Source: Halapricum salinum (GTDB lineage Archaea; Halobacteriota; Halobacteria; Halobacteriales; Haloarculaceae). From it: a DNA stretch of 64,000 bases. The translations under genes and the position numbers were made by a program. Below, in pieces: positions 17,964 to 26,744 of the stretch; positions within the stretch are counted from its first letter, which is position 1, and each line of letters starts with the position of its first letter. The stretch covers positions 1,604,887 to 1,668,886 of the forward strand of contig NZ_CP031310.1 of assembly GCF_004799665.1 (NCBI RefSeq). Direction: 5' to 3'. Under the pieces are notes generated by a model. The model was not told the origin of the DNA. It saw nothing but the letters and a program-made list of their open reading frames with translations, and did no database searches.

Positions 17964-18419
17964 ATGCCAGACAGACACGGACCACTACGACCGAACCGTT
18001 TCAAGGTGGAACTCGACGGGATCACCATCGGTGGGTTCCAGCGCGTCGAGATTCCCTCGAAGCGGACCGAACAGATCGAGTACCGAGAGGGGAACGACCC
18101 GGCCCATCACAAGCGTCTGTGGGGAAAAAACTCCTACGACGACCTGATCATGGAGCGCGGGGCGAAAAAGGAGAACGGCGACCTCTACAAGTGGCGCAAG
18201 GAGGTCGACGAGGGGAAACTCGACAAGGCACGCAAGAGCGTCGCCGTCATCCTGCAGGACGAGACCGGCGAGTCCCACCTCCGCTGGGAGTTCACCAACG
18301 CCTGGCCAAAGGAGTACCAGCCGCCGACGCTGCAGTCGAACACCGGCGCCGGGCAGGGCAACATCGCGACGGAGACGTACATCGTCACCTTCGACGAGAT
18401 GACGCGAAAGGACGTATGA
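17964..18419 (+). CDS. CIS inner tube protein 1 (gp19-like)
   Basis: This 151-aa tail tube protein of the T4 gp19/Afp1-5 family begins with LRPNRFKVELDGITIGGFQR and ends with TETYIVTFDEMTRKDV. Between them, WEFTNAWPKEYQPPTLQ is the conserved tube segment. Hexameric rings of this protein stack inside the sheath. A second, divergent tube protein is encoded at 19340; one may form the first ring(s) on the hub and the other the bulk tube, as with Pvc5 and Pvc1. The stop overlaps the ATG of a 46-aa gene. Confidence 0.93.
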   Translation: MPDRHGPLRPNRFKVELDGITIGGFQRVEIPSKRTEQIEYREGNDPAHHKRLWGKNSYDDLIMERGAKKENGDLYKWRKEVDEGKLDKARKSVAVILQDETGESHLRWEFTNAWPKEYQPPTLQSNTGAGQGNIATETYIVTFDEMTRKDV

Positions 18420-18556
18420 GGCCGGCAAACGAGCGATTCACGATTCCCGAACACGAGCAGGGTGAGGCGGCCGCCCTCGACGACGAGGGCGTCCTGCACA
18501 CCGGAAACAGCTGTCTGACCGAACGAGTCGCGATCACTGTCGGTGAGCAGCCATGA
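18416..18556 (+). CDS. 46-aa small CIS protein, translationally coupled on both sides
   Basis: The ATG overlaps the tube stop (ATGA), and the stop overlaps the next gene's ATG in the same way. This arrangement strongly supports a real small gene. The protein begins MRPANERFTIPEHEQ and ends in SCLTERVAITVGEQP. It is acidic with no domain I recognise. Afp6/Pvc6 is also a very small protein placed between tube and hub genes, so this may be its functional counterpart; that link rests on position and size only. Confidence 0.7.
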   Translation: MRPANERFTIPEHEQGEAAALDDEGVLHTGNSCLTERVAITVGEQP

Positions 18557-19089
18557 CCGGCGAGACCTTGCAGACGGAGTTCGAGTTCACGCTCCCGCGG
18601 GGATACGTCGACGACGAGGGCACGCTCCACAAGGAGGGGCGGATGCGCCTGGCGACGGCGGCCGACGAGATCAAGCCGCTGCAGGATCAGCGCGTCCAGG
18701 CCAACCAGTCGTATCTGACGATCGTCCTGCTGTCGCGAGTCGTGACCGAACTCGGCGACCTCGAAAACGTGAGTCCACACGAAATCGAGGAACTGTTCGT
18801 CGCCGACCTGGAGTATCTCCAGGCGATGTACGAACGGGTCAACAACCGCGGTGCGAACGTCGTCGAGACGGCCTGTCCGGACTGCGGCGACCCCTTCGAG
18901 GTCTCGGCGGAGACGGGCGCGCACGTCGACACGAGCCAGTCCCAGGCCGGTCTCGGAGGCGGGATGGACACGCCCGGGATCGGTGCGGCGGAGATGAGCG
19001 GCGTCGAGGGCGTCGGTGCACCGGACGGCGGTGAGATCGACGACGCGGCCGACGCGGAGGACGTGAGTGCGGGAAATCAGCCGGAGTGA
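18553..19089 (+). CDS. CIS tail assembly protein, gp26/chaperone-like, with CxxC
   Basis: This 178-aa protein has an N-terminal domain (residues 1-115) with the eCIS signature FTLPRGYVDDEGTLHKEG, MRLATAADEIKPLQDQRVQA and IEELFVADLEYLQ. This resembles T4-type small baseplate or tail-assembly proteins found beside tube genes. A CPDCGDPFEV segment gives one Cys pair, half of a normal zinc ribbon. The tail is Gly/Asp/Ala-rich and probably disordered. It overlaps both neighbours by 4 bases. Confidence 0.8.
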   Translation: MTGETLQTEFEFTLPRGYVDDEGTLHKEGRMRLATAADEIKPLQDQRVQANQSYLTIVLLSRVVTELGDLENVSPHEIEELFVADLEYLQAMYERVNNRGANVVETACPDCGDPFEVSAETGAHVDTSQSQAGLGGGMDTPGIGAAEMSGVEGVGAPDGGEIDDAADAEDVSAGNQPE

Positions 19090-19310
19090 CCCGGCTGTAC
19101 GATCCCGACCGTCTCTACGAGGAGGTGGCGTTCGTCGCCTACCACTTCGGCTGGGATCACGAGACGGTGTTGACGATGCCACACTGGGAACGCCAGCAGT
19201 GGTGTGAACGGATCAGCAGCATCAACGAGAAACGAAACAGCGAGACCGGCAGTGGTGGCATGAATCGCGGTCCCGGTGGCGGGATCGAACTGCGGAATCC
19301 ACAGCCGTAA
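19086..19310 (+). CDS. Small conserved CIS protein (DUF6760-like)
   Basis: GTG overlaps the preceding stop (GTGA). The 74-aa protein has a helical core, LYEEVAFVAYHFGWDHETVL, followed by MPHWERQQWCERISSINEK and a Gly/Asn-rich tail. This pattern, with the EVAFVAYHF and WERQQW blocks, matches my memory of a small family (DUF6760) that sits beside gp26-like genes in bacterial CIS loci. In phage terms it is where a second tail-assembly chaperone polypeptide is often found. Its exact role is unknown. Confidence 0.72.
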   Translation: MTRLYDPDRLYEEVAFVAYHFGWDHETVLTMPHWERQQWCERISSINEKRNSETGSGGMNRGPGGGIELRNPQP

Positions 19311-19339
19311 TCTCGTCTGTCGGCAGTCACTAACAGAGT

Positions 19340-19810
19340 ATGTCACCGAATCCAGGCGATCCGTACGCCAGCCAGGAGAGTCCGTACGCCGATTACAACT
19401 TCCTGGTGGAGTTGAACGGCTCGACAGTCGCGGGCTTTCGCGACGTCTCGGGTGTGAACATGGAGTTGCAGACCGTCGAGTACCAGGAGGGTGGCGTCAA
19501 CGATCACGTCCACCAGCTTCCGGGACAGTTCGCCCACGCGAACGTCGCCTTGCAGCGCGGCCTGAGCAAGGACACGACGTTCTGGGAGTGGGTCCAGACG
19601 GTGATGAGCGGCACGCTGGAAAAGCGAACCGTCGTGGTCAAGATGAAATCCGACTTTCAGGGCGACAGCCTCTGGGGGTGGGAGTTCGCCAACGCCTATC
19701 CGGTGAAGTGGAGCGGCCCGGATCTGACGACCGGTCAGAACGGCATGGCGATCGAGACGGTCGAGTTGGCCTACGAGCGCTTTCGGAAGATATCCGGCAT
19801 GCCCGAGTAG
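19340..19810 (+). CDS. CIS inner tube protein 2 (gp19-like)
   Basis: This 156-aa tube protein begins SPYADYNFLVELNGSTVAGF, continues with the VEYQEGGVNDHVHQLPGQF loop region and ends WEFANAYPVKWSGPDLTT then IETVELAYERFRKI. It is closer to the bulk tube family (HCP/gp19 with the EYQEGG motif) than the first tube gene. The gap of 29 bases to the preceding gene suggests the same transcript. It closes the recognisable CIS cluster; the next gene is a TatD-type hydrolase. Confidence 0.93.
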   Translation: MSPNPGDPYASQESPYADYNFLVELNGSTVAGFRDVSGVNMELQTVEYQEGGVNDHVHQLPGQFAHANVALQRGLSKDTTFWEWVQTVMSGTLEKRTVVVKMKSDFQGDSLWGWEFANAYPVKWSGPDLTTGQNGMAIETVELAYERFRKISGMPE

Positions 19811-19851
19811 CGAAACCAACCCTTTTGCTCGCGCCGCTCGGACACCCGTCT

Positions 19852-20700
19852 ATGAACATCGAGGAGACGCCGGTGCTGGACAATCATCTGCATCTCGATC
19901 CGGTCAACGGGCGCAACACCGAAGCGGCCGAGGCGTTCGCGTCGATGGGCGGGACGCACTTGTTGGTGCTGAACAAGCCGTCCTGGAATCTCGTGGAGGT
20001 CGCGACTGACCAGGAGATATTCAGAGAGGGGTTCGATCTGACAGTCGACGCAGTCGACGACGCGAGCGAGGTGCTTGACGGTCGGGCGTGGCCGGTGCTT
20101 GGCGTCCATCCCGCTCTGATCTCGAAGTTGGTCGAGGGGGGGTATACACCTGCGGAGGCACGCGACATCATGCAAGCGGGGTTAGACGTGGCGGCCGAGT
20201 ACGTCGCGTCGGGGCCGGCGCTGGCGATCAAGTCGGGGCGGCCCCACTATGACGTCGAGGAGGCGGTGTGGGAGGCCTCGAACGAGGTCATGCGCTACGC
20301 GTTCGACCTGGCCGGAGAGGTCGGGTGTGCCGTCCAGTTGCACACCGAGGGCGGCGAGGACTTCGAGGAAGTCGCCGAGTGGGCCGAGAGCGAAGGACTG
20401 CCGTGCGAGCAGGTAGTCAAGCACTACTCCGGGGGCCGTCTTCGAGGCCCGATCAAGAGCGTGCTCGCGGACAAGGACGAACTGGAGATTGCCGTCGCGG
20501 AGGACGAGCCGTTCCTGATGGAGACCGACTTCATCGACGATCTCGATCGGCCCGGTGCGGTGCTGGGTCCGAAGACCGTCCCCAAGCGCGTGCGTTGGAT
20601 GCTCGAACAGGGCTGGGACGAGGCGGTTCGGACCGCGCACGTCGAGACGCCTGCGCGGGTGTATGGAATCGACACCGAGGCGACACTGGCTCGCAATTGA
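19852..20700 (+). CDS. TatD-related metal-dependent hydrolase
   Basis: From ATG 19852 the product has 282 aa. The metal-binding HxH motif is visible as VLDNHLHLDPVNGRN at residues 8-22, a second His region as VQLHTEGGED, and the terminal Asp motif as LMETDFIDD. This is the amidohydrolase TIM-barrel layout of archaeal TatD-like nucleases. It follows the last CIS gene by only 41 bases on the same strand. However, the family is widespread in haloarchaea, so I regard it as a chromosomal flank rather than a CIS part. Confidence 0.82.
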   Translation: MNIEETPVLDNHLHLDPVNGRNTEAAEAFASMGGTHLLVLNKPSWNLVEVATDQEIFREGFDLTVDAVDDASEVLDGRAWPVLGVHPALISKLVEGGYTPAEARDIMQAGLDVAAEYVASGPALAIKSGRPHYDVEEAVWEASNEVMRYAFDLAGEVGCAVQLHTEGGEDFEEVAEWAESEGLPCEQVVKHYSGGRLRGPIKSVLADKDELEIAVAEDEPFLMETDFIDDLDRPGAVLGPKTVPKRVRWMLEQGWDEAVRTAHVETPARVYGIDTEATLARN

Positions 20701-20738
20701 CGACGCTGTCGGGATCACCGACTCGGAACTGTCTTCGT

Positions 20739-21300
20739 CTTGCTGGCTAGGAACTGGAGACTGCAACGCTACCAACCAGAGAAAGCCCTCGCCTCGCTGG
20801 CGGTCGCTGAGCAGGATATCTTCGCTCACTCCGTTCGCTTTGATAGGGCCTGCTCAGCGACTCCACTGCGTCGCCAGACGAGTCTCGCCCTTTCGATCCG
20901 CCAGGCTCCATACTACAATCGCAGGCCTGCCCTTCCCCGGGTCGGGCCATAGAAGGCCCTCTCGGCCACCGCGGGGCGTTCAGGAAGCGTGTCGCGCGGC
21001 GTCCGCCGCGCGACCGGGGAGGTGCGGGAGACGTGACCGAAGGGAACGTCTCCGAATGAACGAGCGGGGAGAGCGAGGCGCGAACGAAGTGAGGGCCTCG
21101 AATGCGAACGGCGCAGCCGTGAGCGAAGCGACCCGCGAGTGTGGGGCTACAATAATGCGGTGTGCCTTGGAGGGCTTTCGAGGAGGTATCGTGCGCAGTG
21201 ATTGCTAGCGTGGTGAGGACTTTCGAAGAAGTAGCAGTGGTATCCTCTCAGTTTCCTAGCCAGCGTGGTGCGGACTCTCAAAGGAGTAGCGACGGAATCG
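20739..21300. repeat. Noncoding element A: structured core with inverted flanking repeat units
   Basis: This fills most of the 668-base gap after the TatD gene and has no plausible gene. GAAAGCCCTC at 20781-20790 is complementary to GAGGGCTTTC at 21170-21179. Inside are a GCTGAGCAGG/CCTGCTCAGC stem (20807-20816 and 20849-20858), a hairpin around 20944-20959 (GGGCC-ATAGAA-GGCCC), and an 11-bp hairpin at 20991-21014. Element B (28455-29095) has the same order of conserved blocks (GACTCGCCCTTTC-like, CCTGCCCTTCCCC, CAGGAAGCGTGT, ACCGGGGAGGTG) but different stem sequences that still pair. Flanking units ending in CCTAGCCAG occur once on the left (inverted) and about three times on the right. It could be an RNA or a non-autonomous transposable element. 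Confidence 0.65.
21027..21053. repeat. 8-bp hairpin with conserved 11-base loop
   Basis: GGAGACGT and ACGTCTCC enclose the loop GACCGAAGGGA. The loop length and pattern recur in hairpins at 28910, 28938, 35409, 35474 and 47611 with different stems. Confidence 0.7.
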
Positions 21301-21368
21301 TTGCCAATTCCTGGCCAGGACATCGGAGCAACGAAAACCATATCCCCCGAGGCACGAACAGCAATGAC

Positions 21369-21950
21369 ATGAGCACACCGCCGGGGGAATACTACACCGA
21401 GGAACGCTGGCAGAACTGGATCGACCGGATCGAGGAAGAAGACATCGATCCCGAAGACGAGGATTCGGCGCGCCTGCTGTTGAATCTGCAGGACGACACC
21501 GCCATCGCCGTCGCGAAGATCATCACCGATTACGACGACAGCGAACTCGAGGAGGAGACCGCGCTCGACGAGCTGGCGGACATCCGCGAGACGGTCCTTT
21601 CGGAGATCGACATCGACGACGAGGAGAAACTGATGTTGATCGACGGCGTCCAGACGTCGCTGGTCTGTGTCTTCTATGCGGCCGAGGAGTACATCGTCGG
21701 CGGAGTCGCCGAAGAGGGAACGGTCAGCGAATATATCGAGGCCGCGAGCGAGGCCGAAGCCGAGGAGGATCTGGACGCGGCGCTTGGTTACTGTGCCCAG
21801 GCCGGGACGCGGATTATCGACGGCGAGGAACTCGACCGCGACGCCGCCGAGGATCTGGAGTTCGGGCTGGTCGCCGAGTGGGTCAACGGACTCGACAGCT
21901 TGCAGACGGCTCTGAGCGATCCGGAAGTCGTCGAAGAGGACGACGAGTAG
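21369..21950 (+). CDS. DUF2150 family archaeal protein
   Basis: ATG 21369 gives an acidic 193-aa protein beginning MSTPPGEYYTEERWQNWIDR. It matches my memory of the archaeal DUF2150 family, especially the EDIDPEDEDSARLLLNLQDD and LIDGVQTSLVCVFYAAEEYI blocks. It is predicted to be all-alpha and cytoplasmic, with unknown function. The open frame extends upstream into element A, but that part lacks the acidic composition and is noncoding. It reads in the same direction as the surface-protein operon that follows. Confidence 0.85.
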   Translation: MSTPPGEYYTEERWQNWIDRIEEEDIDPEDEDSARLLLNLQDDTAIAVAKIITDYDDSELEEETALDELADIRETVLSEIDIDDEEKLMLIDGVQTSLVCVFYAAEEYIVGGVAEEGTVSEYIEAASEAEAEEDLDAALGYCAQAGTRIIDGEELDRDAAEDLEFGLVAEWVNGLDSLQTALSDPEVVEEDDE

Positions 21951-22014
21951 TCGAGTTCGAGTTCTGAGAACCGGGCGGTCACCTTTTTGCGTGTCGGGCG
22001 GAGATATAGGCTCG

Positions 22015-25000
22015 ATGCAGCTACGGGACGACCGTCGCGGGCAGGCGATCCAGATCGGAGCCGTGCTGTTGCTCGGCGCGGTAGTGCTGACGTTTTCGGT
22101 CTACCAGGCGACGGTCGTCCCCCAACAGAACAGCGAGATCGAGTTCAAACACAGTCAGACCGTCCAGGACCAGCTGTCCGACGTGCGCAACGCGATCGTC
22201 TCGACCGGTCAGATCGGTGACGGGCGGTCGGTGTCGGTGACGCTGGGGACCAACTACCCCTCACGGACCATCGCGCTGAATCCGCCGCCGCCAGTGGGAT
22301 CGCTGGGGACGGTCGGCTCGACGAACGAGTCGGTCAACGTGACGGTCGCCAACGCGGAGGCGAGCGGCGAGACAGGCGATTTCTGGACTGGCGCGAATCG
22401 ATCCTACAACACGGGTGCGCTCGTCTACCGCCCGGGGTACAATGAGTATCAGGGCGCGCCAGTAACGTGGTACGAGAACTCGGTATTGTTCAATCAGTTC
22501 CGGAGTGCGAACCTGACGGTGTCCGACCAGCGGTTGCTCGACGGGGATCGGATCTCGCTGGTGACGCTGAACGGGAGTTACTACGCGAGTCAATCCGAGA
22601 GCGTGTCACTGGACCTTCGCGGGGTCAGCACGTCGAGTCGGACGGTGTCGGTCACGAACGCGACGGCGGATTCGAACGTGACGATCACGCTGCCGACGCG
22701 GCTGACCCGGAGTGACTGGCTCGAATTACTCGACGGCGAGGACCACGTCGCGAACGTGACGACGACGGCGATTCCCGACGCGGAGTACGACCTGGTCCAC
22801 GTCGTGCTCGAACGGGACGTGACCTACGAACTGCAGGTGACGCGCGTCGGGATCGGGACGGAGGTCGTCCGACCCGAACCACGATATCTGACGAGCCGTT
22901 CGGGGTCGACACCGACTGTTCCCGAGGGCGGGCAAGTCGACTTCACGGTCGAAGTCCGGGACGCGCTGGACAATCCGAACTCGGACGTTCGGGTGATCGC
23001 CGGGACGCGCTGGGACAACTCCTCGGTGTCGCCGACCAACACTACCAGCGACGGCGACGGGACGGTGACGCTGACGTATCAGTCTCCGCCGAATATCTCG
23101 AACGCCCCACAGCGAACCGACTACGTGCAGGTGAGCCTCAACACCTCTCTTTCGAGTGCCGTCAACAGTTCGACGTTCAACGGCTCGACGGCGGTCAACG
23201 TCACCCTGCCGGTGCGCGTCGACAACAGCGACGGGAGCGGGCTGGCCGGCGATAGCGAGGCCTTCGACGTCTACTGGACGGATCCGACACAGTCGGGTGT
23301 GACCTGCCAGCAAGCCAACGATCCCGACAGCGTCTGTACCGTCAACGCCAGCGAGACGACGAGCGTCACCCTGACCAGCGACACGGGGCCGACTGCCGAC
23401 AGAGCGCAGATCGAGTACGCAGTCAACAACCGGACCGTGGGATCGGTGACGCCGAGTTCCGACACGACCGACGGGAACGGGCAGGCGTCGACGGTCTTCA
23501 CGCCGAAAGCAAACGGGACCGTGACCGTCTACGCCAGCGGTGGCGGTAGCGGCGACCGGTTGGAGTTGGTGGTCGAGAACGTCACGACTGGCGGTGGCGG
23601 CTTCGAGTTCGTCCGTGCGACGTCGATGCCGGCCTACGGCGTCAGCCAGGAGCAGAACGTCACGCTCGTCCCGAGTTCGGACATCCCCGCGAGCGAGTCG
23701 GTGTACGTCAACCTCAGCGACCCACAGCAGACCGGGCCGACGCAGGTCGACTACAACGGACCGAACGCCGTCCTCGTTCGTGACGGCGGCGGCGCGGCGA
23801 CGATCGGGAACACCAATACCTGGAACAACGAGGACAACGCGATAGTTCGCGTCGATTTCAGTGCGAACCTGACCGCCGGCACACCGATCGAACTCAGGCT
23901 CACGGGGATCGGTGTCGGCAAGCCGGGCGTCCAGACTGATCCCTACGATGTCGTGATCAACCGGACCGACGCGGCCTCGACGAACGCTTCGTTCGTCGTC
24001 GCGCCGGACGCCGGAACCTCGCGGCTGTCGAGCGTCTCCGCGACGAACCTGACGGCCGACAGTAGCGGCCAGGCCCAGACGGTCTCGTTCACGCCACAGA
24101 CGCGCTTGCCGGCCGGCGAGGTCGTCGTCGTCGAATTGTCCGATCCTCAATCGGCAGTCGATTACTCGAACGCCGGCAGGTCGTTCGCGTCCGGGAGCGA
24201 CGTGACCACGGGATCGCTGTCGTTCGAACAGCAGACGGTGACGAACACGACGCTGGTCTACACGGCTCCGTCGGGTGGTGTCAGTGCCGGCGACACCGTG
24301 GCGATCGATCTCACGAGCGTCTCGACGGCCAGCGGTTCGACGGGGAGCTACACCGTCGCGTTCAGTCGTGGCGACGCGGACGTGCGCGGGGCGACGTACG
24401 ACGTAGTTACGCCACCCGGATTCGCGGTGACGATCGATAGCACCAACAGTCCCGTCACTGAGGGAGAGACTGTCCAGGTGGACGCGACGATCGACAACAC
24501 TGGTAACGCCGGAGACACCCAGACCATCGAGTTGTACTACGACGACACCGGTGACGGGACTGCGAACACGCTGGCTGACAGCCAGCAGGTGACGCTCGCC
24601 CCCGGGGCTTCTCAGTCGACAACACTCCAATGGACGACGGCGACTGGCGACGCGGGTGACGTCGCCGTTCGTGTCGCGAGCGCCGACAACGCCGACACGT
24701 CGACGGTCACGGTCCAGCAGACCCTCCAGCCCGACGCCGTCCAGCGAAGCAACACCGTCCTCGAGTTCACGTTCGACAACACCGGCTCCCAGCAGGTGAC
24801 GATCGAGCAGTTCGCCGTCGACGCGACGGCGATCACTCCCGGAAATACCATCAACAACGGCAACTCCCTGGAAGTCGAGATCCGCGGCGGGCAACAGGAC
24901 GGCGAGGCCGGCCGGAACTCCAACCCCAAGGACTTCCTGGCCGACGGGACGCGATACGATCTCCAGACCGACAGCAACGGAAATACCGCGGGGCAGTACG

Positions 25001-25176
25001 CCGTTCTCAATTCGGGCGATCGACCGACGGTGGACATGCGTGCCTTCGCCCAGCGCCTTGACAACGGTGGCACCAATCCATTGCAGTTCACGAACTCGGC
25101 GGCTGACGCCGACGTCGTCGTGACGTTCGTGCTGAGTGACGGGACCGAGCAGGTGTTTTACCTCGAACAGCAATGA
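22015..25176 (+). CDS. Large secreted surface glycoprotein with pilin-like N-terminal anchor
   Basis: I chose ATG 22015 (1053 aa), because MQLRDDRRGQAIQIG leads directly into the hydrophobic segment AVLLLGAVVLTFSVYQ, a layout common to haloarchaeal secreted proteins with a type IV pilin-like or uncleaved N-terminal anchor. The rest is extracellular: beta-sandwich repeats, a CARDB-like domain near residues 800-900 (GETVQVDATIDNTGNAGDTQ), and many NxS/T sequons suggesting N-glycosylation. Two Cys residues in the middle (CQQANDPDSVC) could form a disulfide. No C-terminal sorting signal is seen. The 4-base overlap with the next gene implies an operon. Confidence 0.8.
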   Translation: MQLRDDRRGQAIQIGAVLLLGAVVLTFSVYQATVVPQQNSEIEFKHSQTVQDQLSDVRNAIVSTGQIGDGRSVSVTLGTNYPSRTIALNPPPPVGSLGTVGSTNESVNVTVANAEASGETGDFWTGANRSYNTGALVYRPGYNEYQGAPVTWYENSVLFNQFRSANLTVSDQRLLDGDRISLVTLNGSYYASQSESVSLDLRGVSTSSRTVSVTNATADSNVTITLPTRLTRSDWLELLDGEDHVANVTTTAIPDAEYDLVHVVLERDVTYELQVTRVGIGTEVVRPEPRYLTSRSGSTPTVPEGGQVDFTVEVRDALDNPNSDVRVIAGTRWDNSSVSPTNTTSDGDGTVTLTYQSPPNISNAPQRTDYVQVSLNTSLSSAVNSSTFNGSTAVNVTLPVRVDNSDGSGLAGDSEAFDVYWTDPTQSGVTCQQANDPDSVCTVNASETTSVTLTSDTGPTADRAQIEYAVNNRTVGSVTPSSDTTDGNGQASTVFTPKANGTVTVYASGGGSGDRLELVVENVTTGGGGFEFVRATSMPAYGVSQEQNVTLVPSSDIPASESVYVNLSDPQQTGPTQVDYNGPNAVLVRDGGGAATIGNTNTWNNEDNAIVRVDFSANLTAGTPIELRLTGIGVGKPGVQTDPYDVVINRTDAASTNASFVVAPDAGTSRLSSVSATNLTADSSGQAQTVSFTPQTRLPAGEVVVVELSDPQSAVDYSNAGRSFASGSDVTTGSLSFEQQTVTNTTLVYTAPSGGVSAGDTVAIDLTSVSTASGSTGSYTVAFSRGDADVRGATYDVVTPPGFAVTIDSTNSPVTEGETVQVDATIDNTGNAGDTQTIELYYDDTGDGTANTLADSQQVTLAPGASQSTTLQWTTATGDAGDVAVRVASADNADTSTVTVQQTLQPDAVQRSNTVLEFTFDNTGSQQVTIEQFAVDATAITPGNTINNGNSLEVEIRGGQQDGEAGRNSNPKDFLADGTRYDLQTDSNGNTAGQYAVLNSGDRPTVDMRAFAQRLDNGGTNPLQFTNSAADADVVVTFVLSDGTEQVFYLEQQ

Positions 25177-26744
25177 CTTGCCACTCTCTGGAACCGGGAC
25201 CGTCCGACCGCGCCCAGTCCGAAGTGGTGGGTGTCACCTTGCTCGTGGGCGTGTTCGCCCTGTTTGCGATCATCGTCGGCGTCGTCGTCATCGGGAGCGT
25301 CAGCGACCAGGCCGACGACGGGCCGTTAGTCGAGATCAACGTCTCGGCGACCTACACCGATCTCGTGCTGGTCCACGAAGGCGGCGACAATCTCGACGCG
25401 AGCGCGGTGACGGTGATCGTCCGCCAGGACGGCGAGGAGTGGCGCTACGGTCTCGACTCGTTCGCCGAGATCAGCGGGACCGATCCGTCACAGTTCGCCG
25501 GTGGGGAACGCTGGAACCGGAGTCACGACCTCGCGGTCGATCAGGCACGACTCTCGATCACCCACGGGCCCTCGAACACCGTCCTCTACGACGAACGGCT
25601 GGCGGTCCCGCCCGAGACGAACGAGCGACCGACGGCCCGCTTCGACTATGCGCCCTCGAAACCGGGAACGGGCGAGCAGGTCACCTTCGACGCGAGCGCG
25701 TCGAGCGATCCCGATGGTACGGTCGCGAACTACACCTGGACGTTCGGTGACGGGACCACGACCGAAACGGCCGATCCCGTGGTGAATCACACCTACCTCT
25801 CGCCCGGGGAGTACGAGGCGCGGGTGCGCGTGACCGACGACGACGGCGCGACCCGGACGAAAACGAAGACGCTGCTGGTCAACAGTCCGCCGAGCGCAGC
25901 CGTGACGGTCGACTGTACCGAGCAGGACTGTACGTTCAACGCGGGCGGGTCGACCGACGACGGGGCGATCGCCAACTACACCTGGGACTTCGGTGACGGG
26001 ACGACGACCGAGACGACCGATCCCGTGGTCGAGCACACCTATCCCGACGGTGGGAGCTACGACCTCACGCTGACGGTCACCGACGAGTTCGGGGCGACGG
26101 ATACGGCCACTTCGACTATCGAGATCAACGACCCGCCGACGGCGGCGTTCACGTACACGCCCGACCAGCCACAGGCGGGCGAACAGATCATCTTCGACGC
26201 CAGCGCGTCGAGCGACCCCAACGGCGCGATCGCCAGTTATGAGTGGGACTTCGACGGCGACGGCGCGACCGACGCAACCGGCGAGACCGTCACCCACATC
26301 TACAGCGACGGCGGGCAGTACACGGCCACGCTGACCGTGACCGACGACGACGGCGTGACGACTGCGACGAGCGAGACGCTGACCGTCTACGCGCCGCCGG
26401 TGGCGACGTTCACGACGACTCGCGACGGGAACGAGGTGATCGTCAACGCCAGTGACTCGTTCGATCCCGACGGTGGAAACCTGACTTATCGCTGGTACAC
26501 CGACGGTCTGTTCGGCCCGGTCTTCCTCGAGGAGACGACCGATCCGGTAACGAGATTCGACATCGTCGGTGAGAACGGCCAGTCGACGATCGAACTCGAA
26601 GTCGAAGACGACGACGGACAGACCGAGACGACCACGCAGACGGTCGACTATCAGGTCGAGGTGTCGAGTCCCGGCTTCGGAGCGGCGGTCGTGGTCGTGG
26701 CCGTCCTGGTCGGCGGCTGGCTCAGGCGTCGTCGAGGCGAGTGA
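25173..26744 (+). CDS. PKD-repeat surface protein with pilin-like N-terminus and PGF-CTERM signal
   Basis: The N-terminus of this 523-aa protein (RAQSEVVGVTLLVGVFALFA) resembles archaeal type IV pilin or flagellin-like signals. About four PKD/PKD-like domains follow between residues 145 and 490, with repeats of SSDPDGTVANYTWTFGDG and VTDDDGATRT. The C-terminus SSPGFGAAVVVVAVLVGGWL plus RRRRGE is a textbook PGF-CTERM archaeosortase signal. The gene converges on artA and overlaps its 3' end by 23 bases. The product is probably anchored in the envelope by ArtA processing. Having possible processing signals at both ends is unusual. Confidence 0.85.
   Translation: MTCHSLEPGPSDRAQSEVVGVTLLVGVFALFAIIVGVVVIGSVSDQADDGPLVEINVSATYTDLVLVHEGGDNLDASAVTVIVRQDGEEWRYGLDSFAEISGTDPSQFAGGERWNRSHDLAVDQARLSITHGPSNTVLYDERLAVPPETNERPTARFDYAPSKPGTGEQVTFDASASSDPDGTVANYTWTFGDGTTTETADPVVNHTYLSPGEYEARVRVTDDDGATRTKTKTLLVNSPPSAAVTVDCTEQDCTFNAGGSTDDGAIANYTWDFGDGTTTETTDPVVEHTYPDGGSYDLTLTVTDEFGATDTATSTIEINDPPTAAFTYTPDQPQAGEQIIFDASASSDPNGAIASYEWDFDGDGATDATGETVTHIYSDGGQYTATLTVTDDDGVTTATSETLTVYAPPVATFTTTRDGNEVIVNASDSFDPDGGNLTYRWYTDGLFGPVFLEETTDPVTRFDIVGENGQSTIELEVEDDDGQTETTTQTVDYQVEVSSPGFGAAVVVVAVLVGGWLRRRRGE

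Noticed and set aside
19852-20700. TatD-like hydrolase as a CIS effector
   Set aside because: It follows the CIS closely, but TatD-like genes are common housekeeping genes, and it lacks any PAAR, signal or cargo feature.
20701-21368. RNase P, SRP RNA or cobalamin riboswitch in element A or B
   Set aside because: I compared the conserved blocks with remembered signatures. A loose likeness to cobalamin boxes on the minus strand (GGGGAAGG, CCACTGTGG) was not consistent in both copies.
21162-21368. Long N-terminal extension of the DUF2150 gene
   Set aside because: The extra codons lie in repeat element A and the family begins at MSTPPGEYY.
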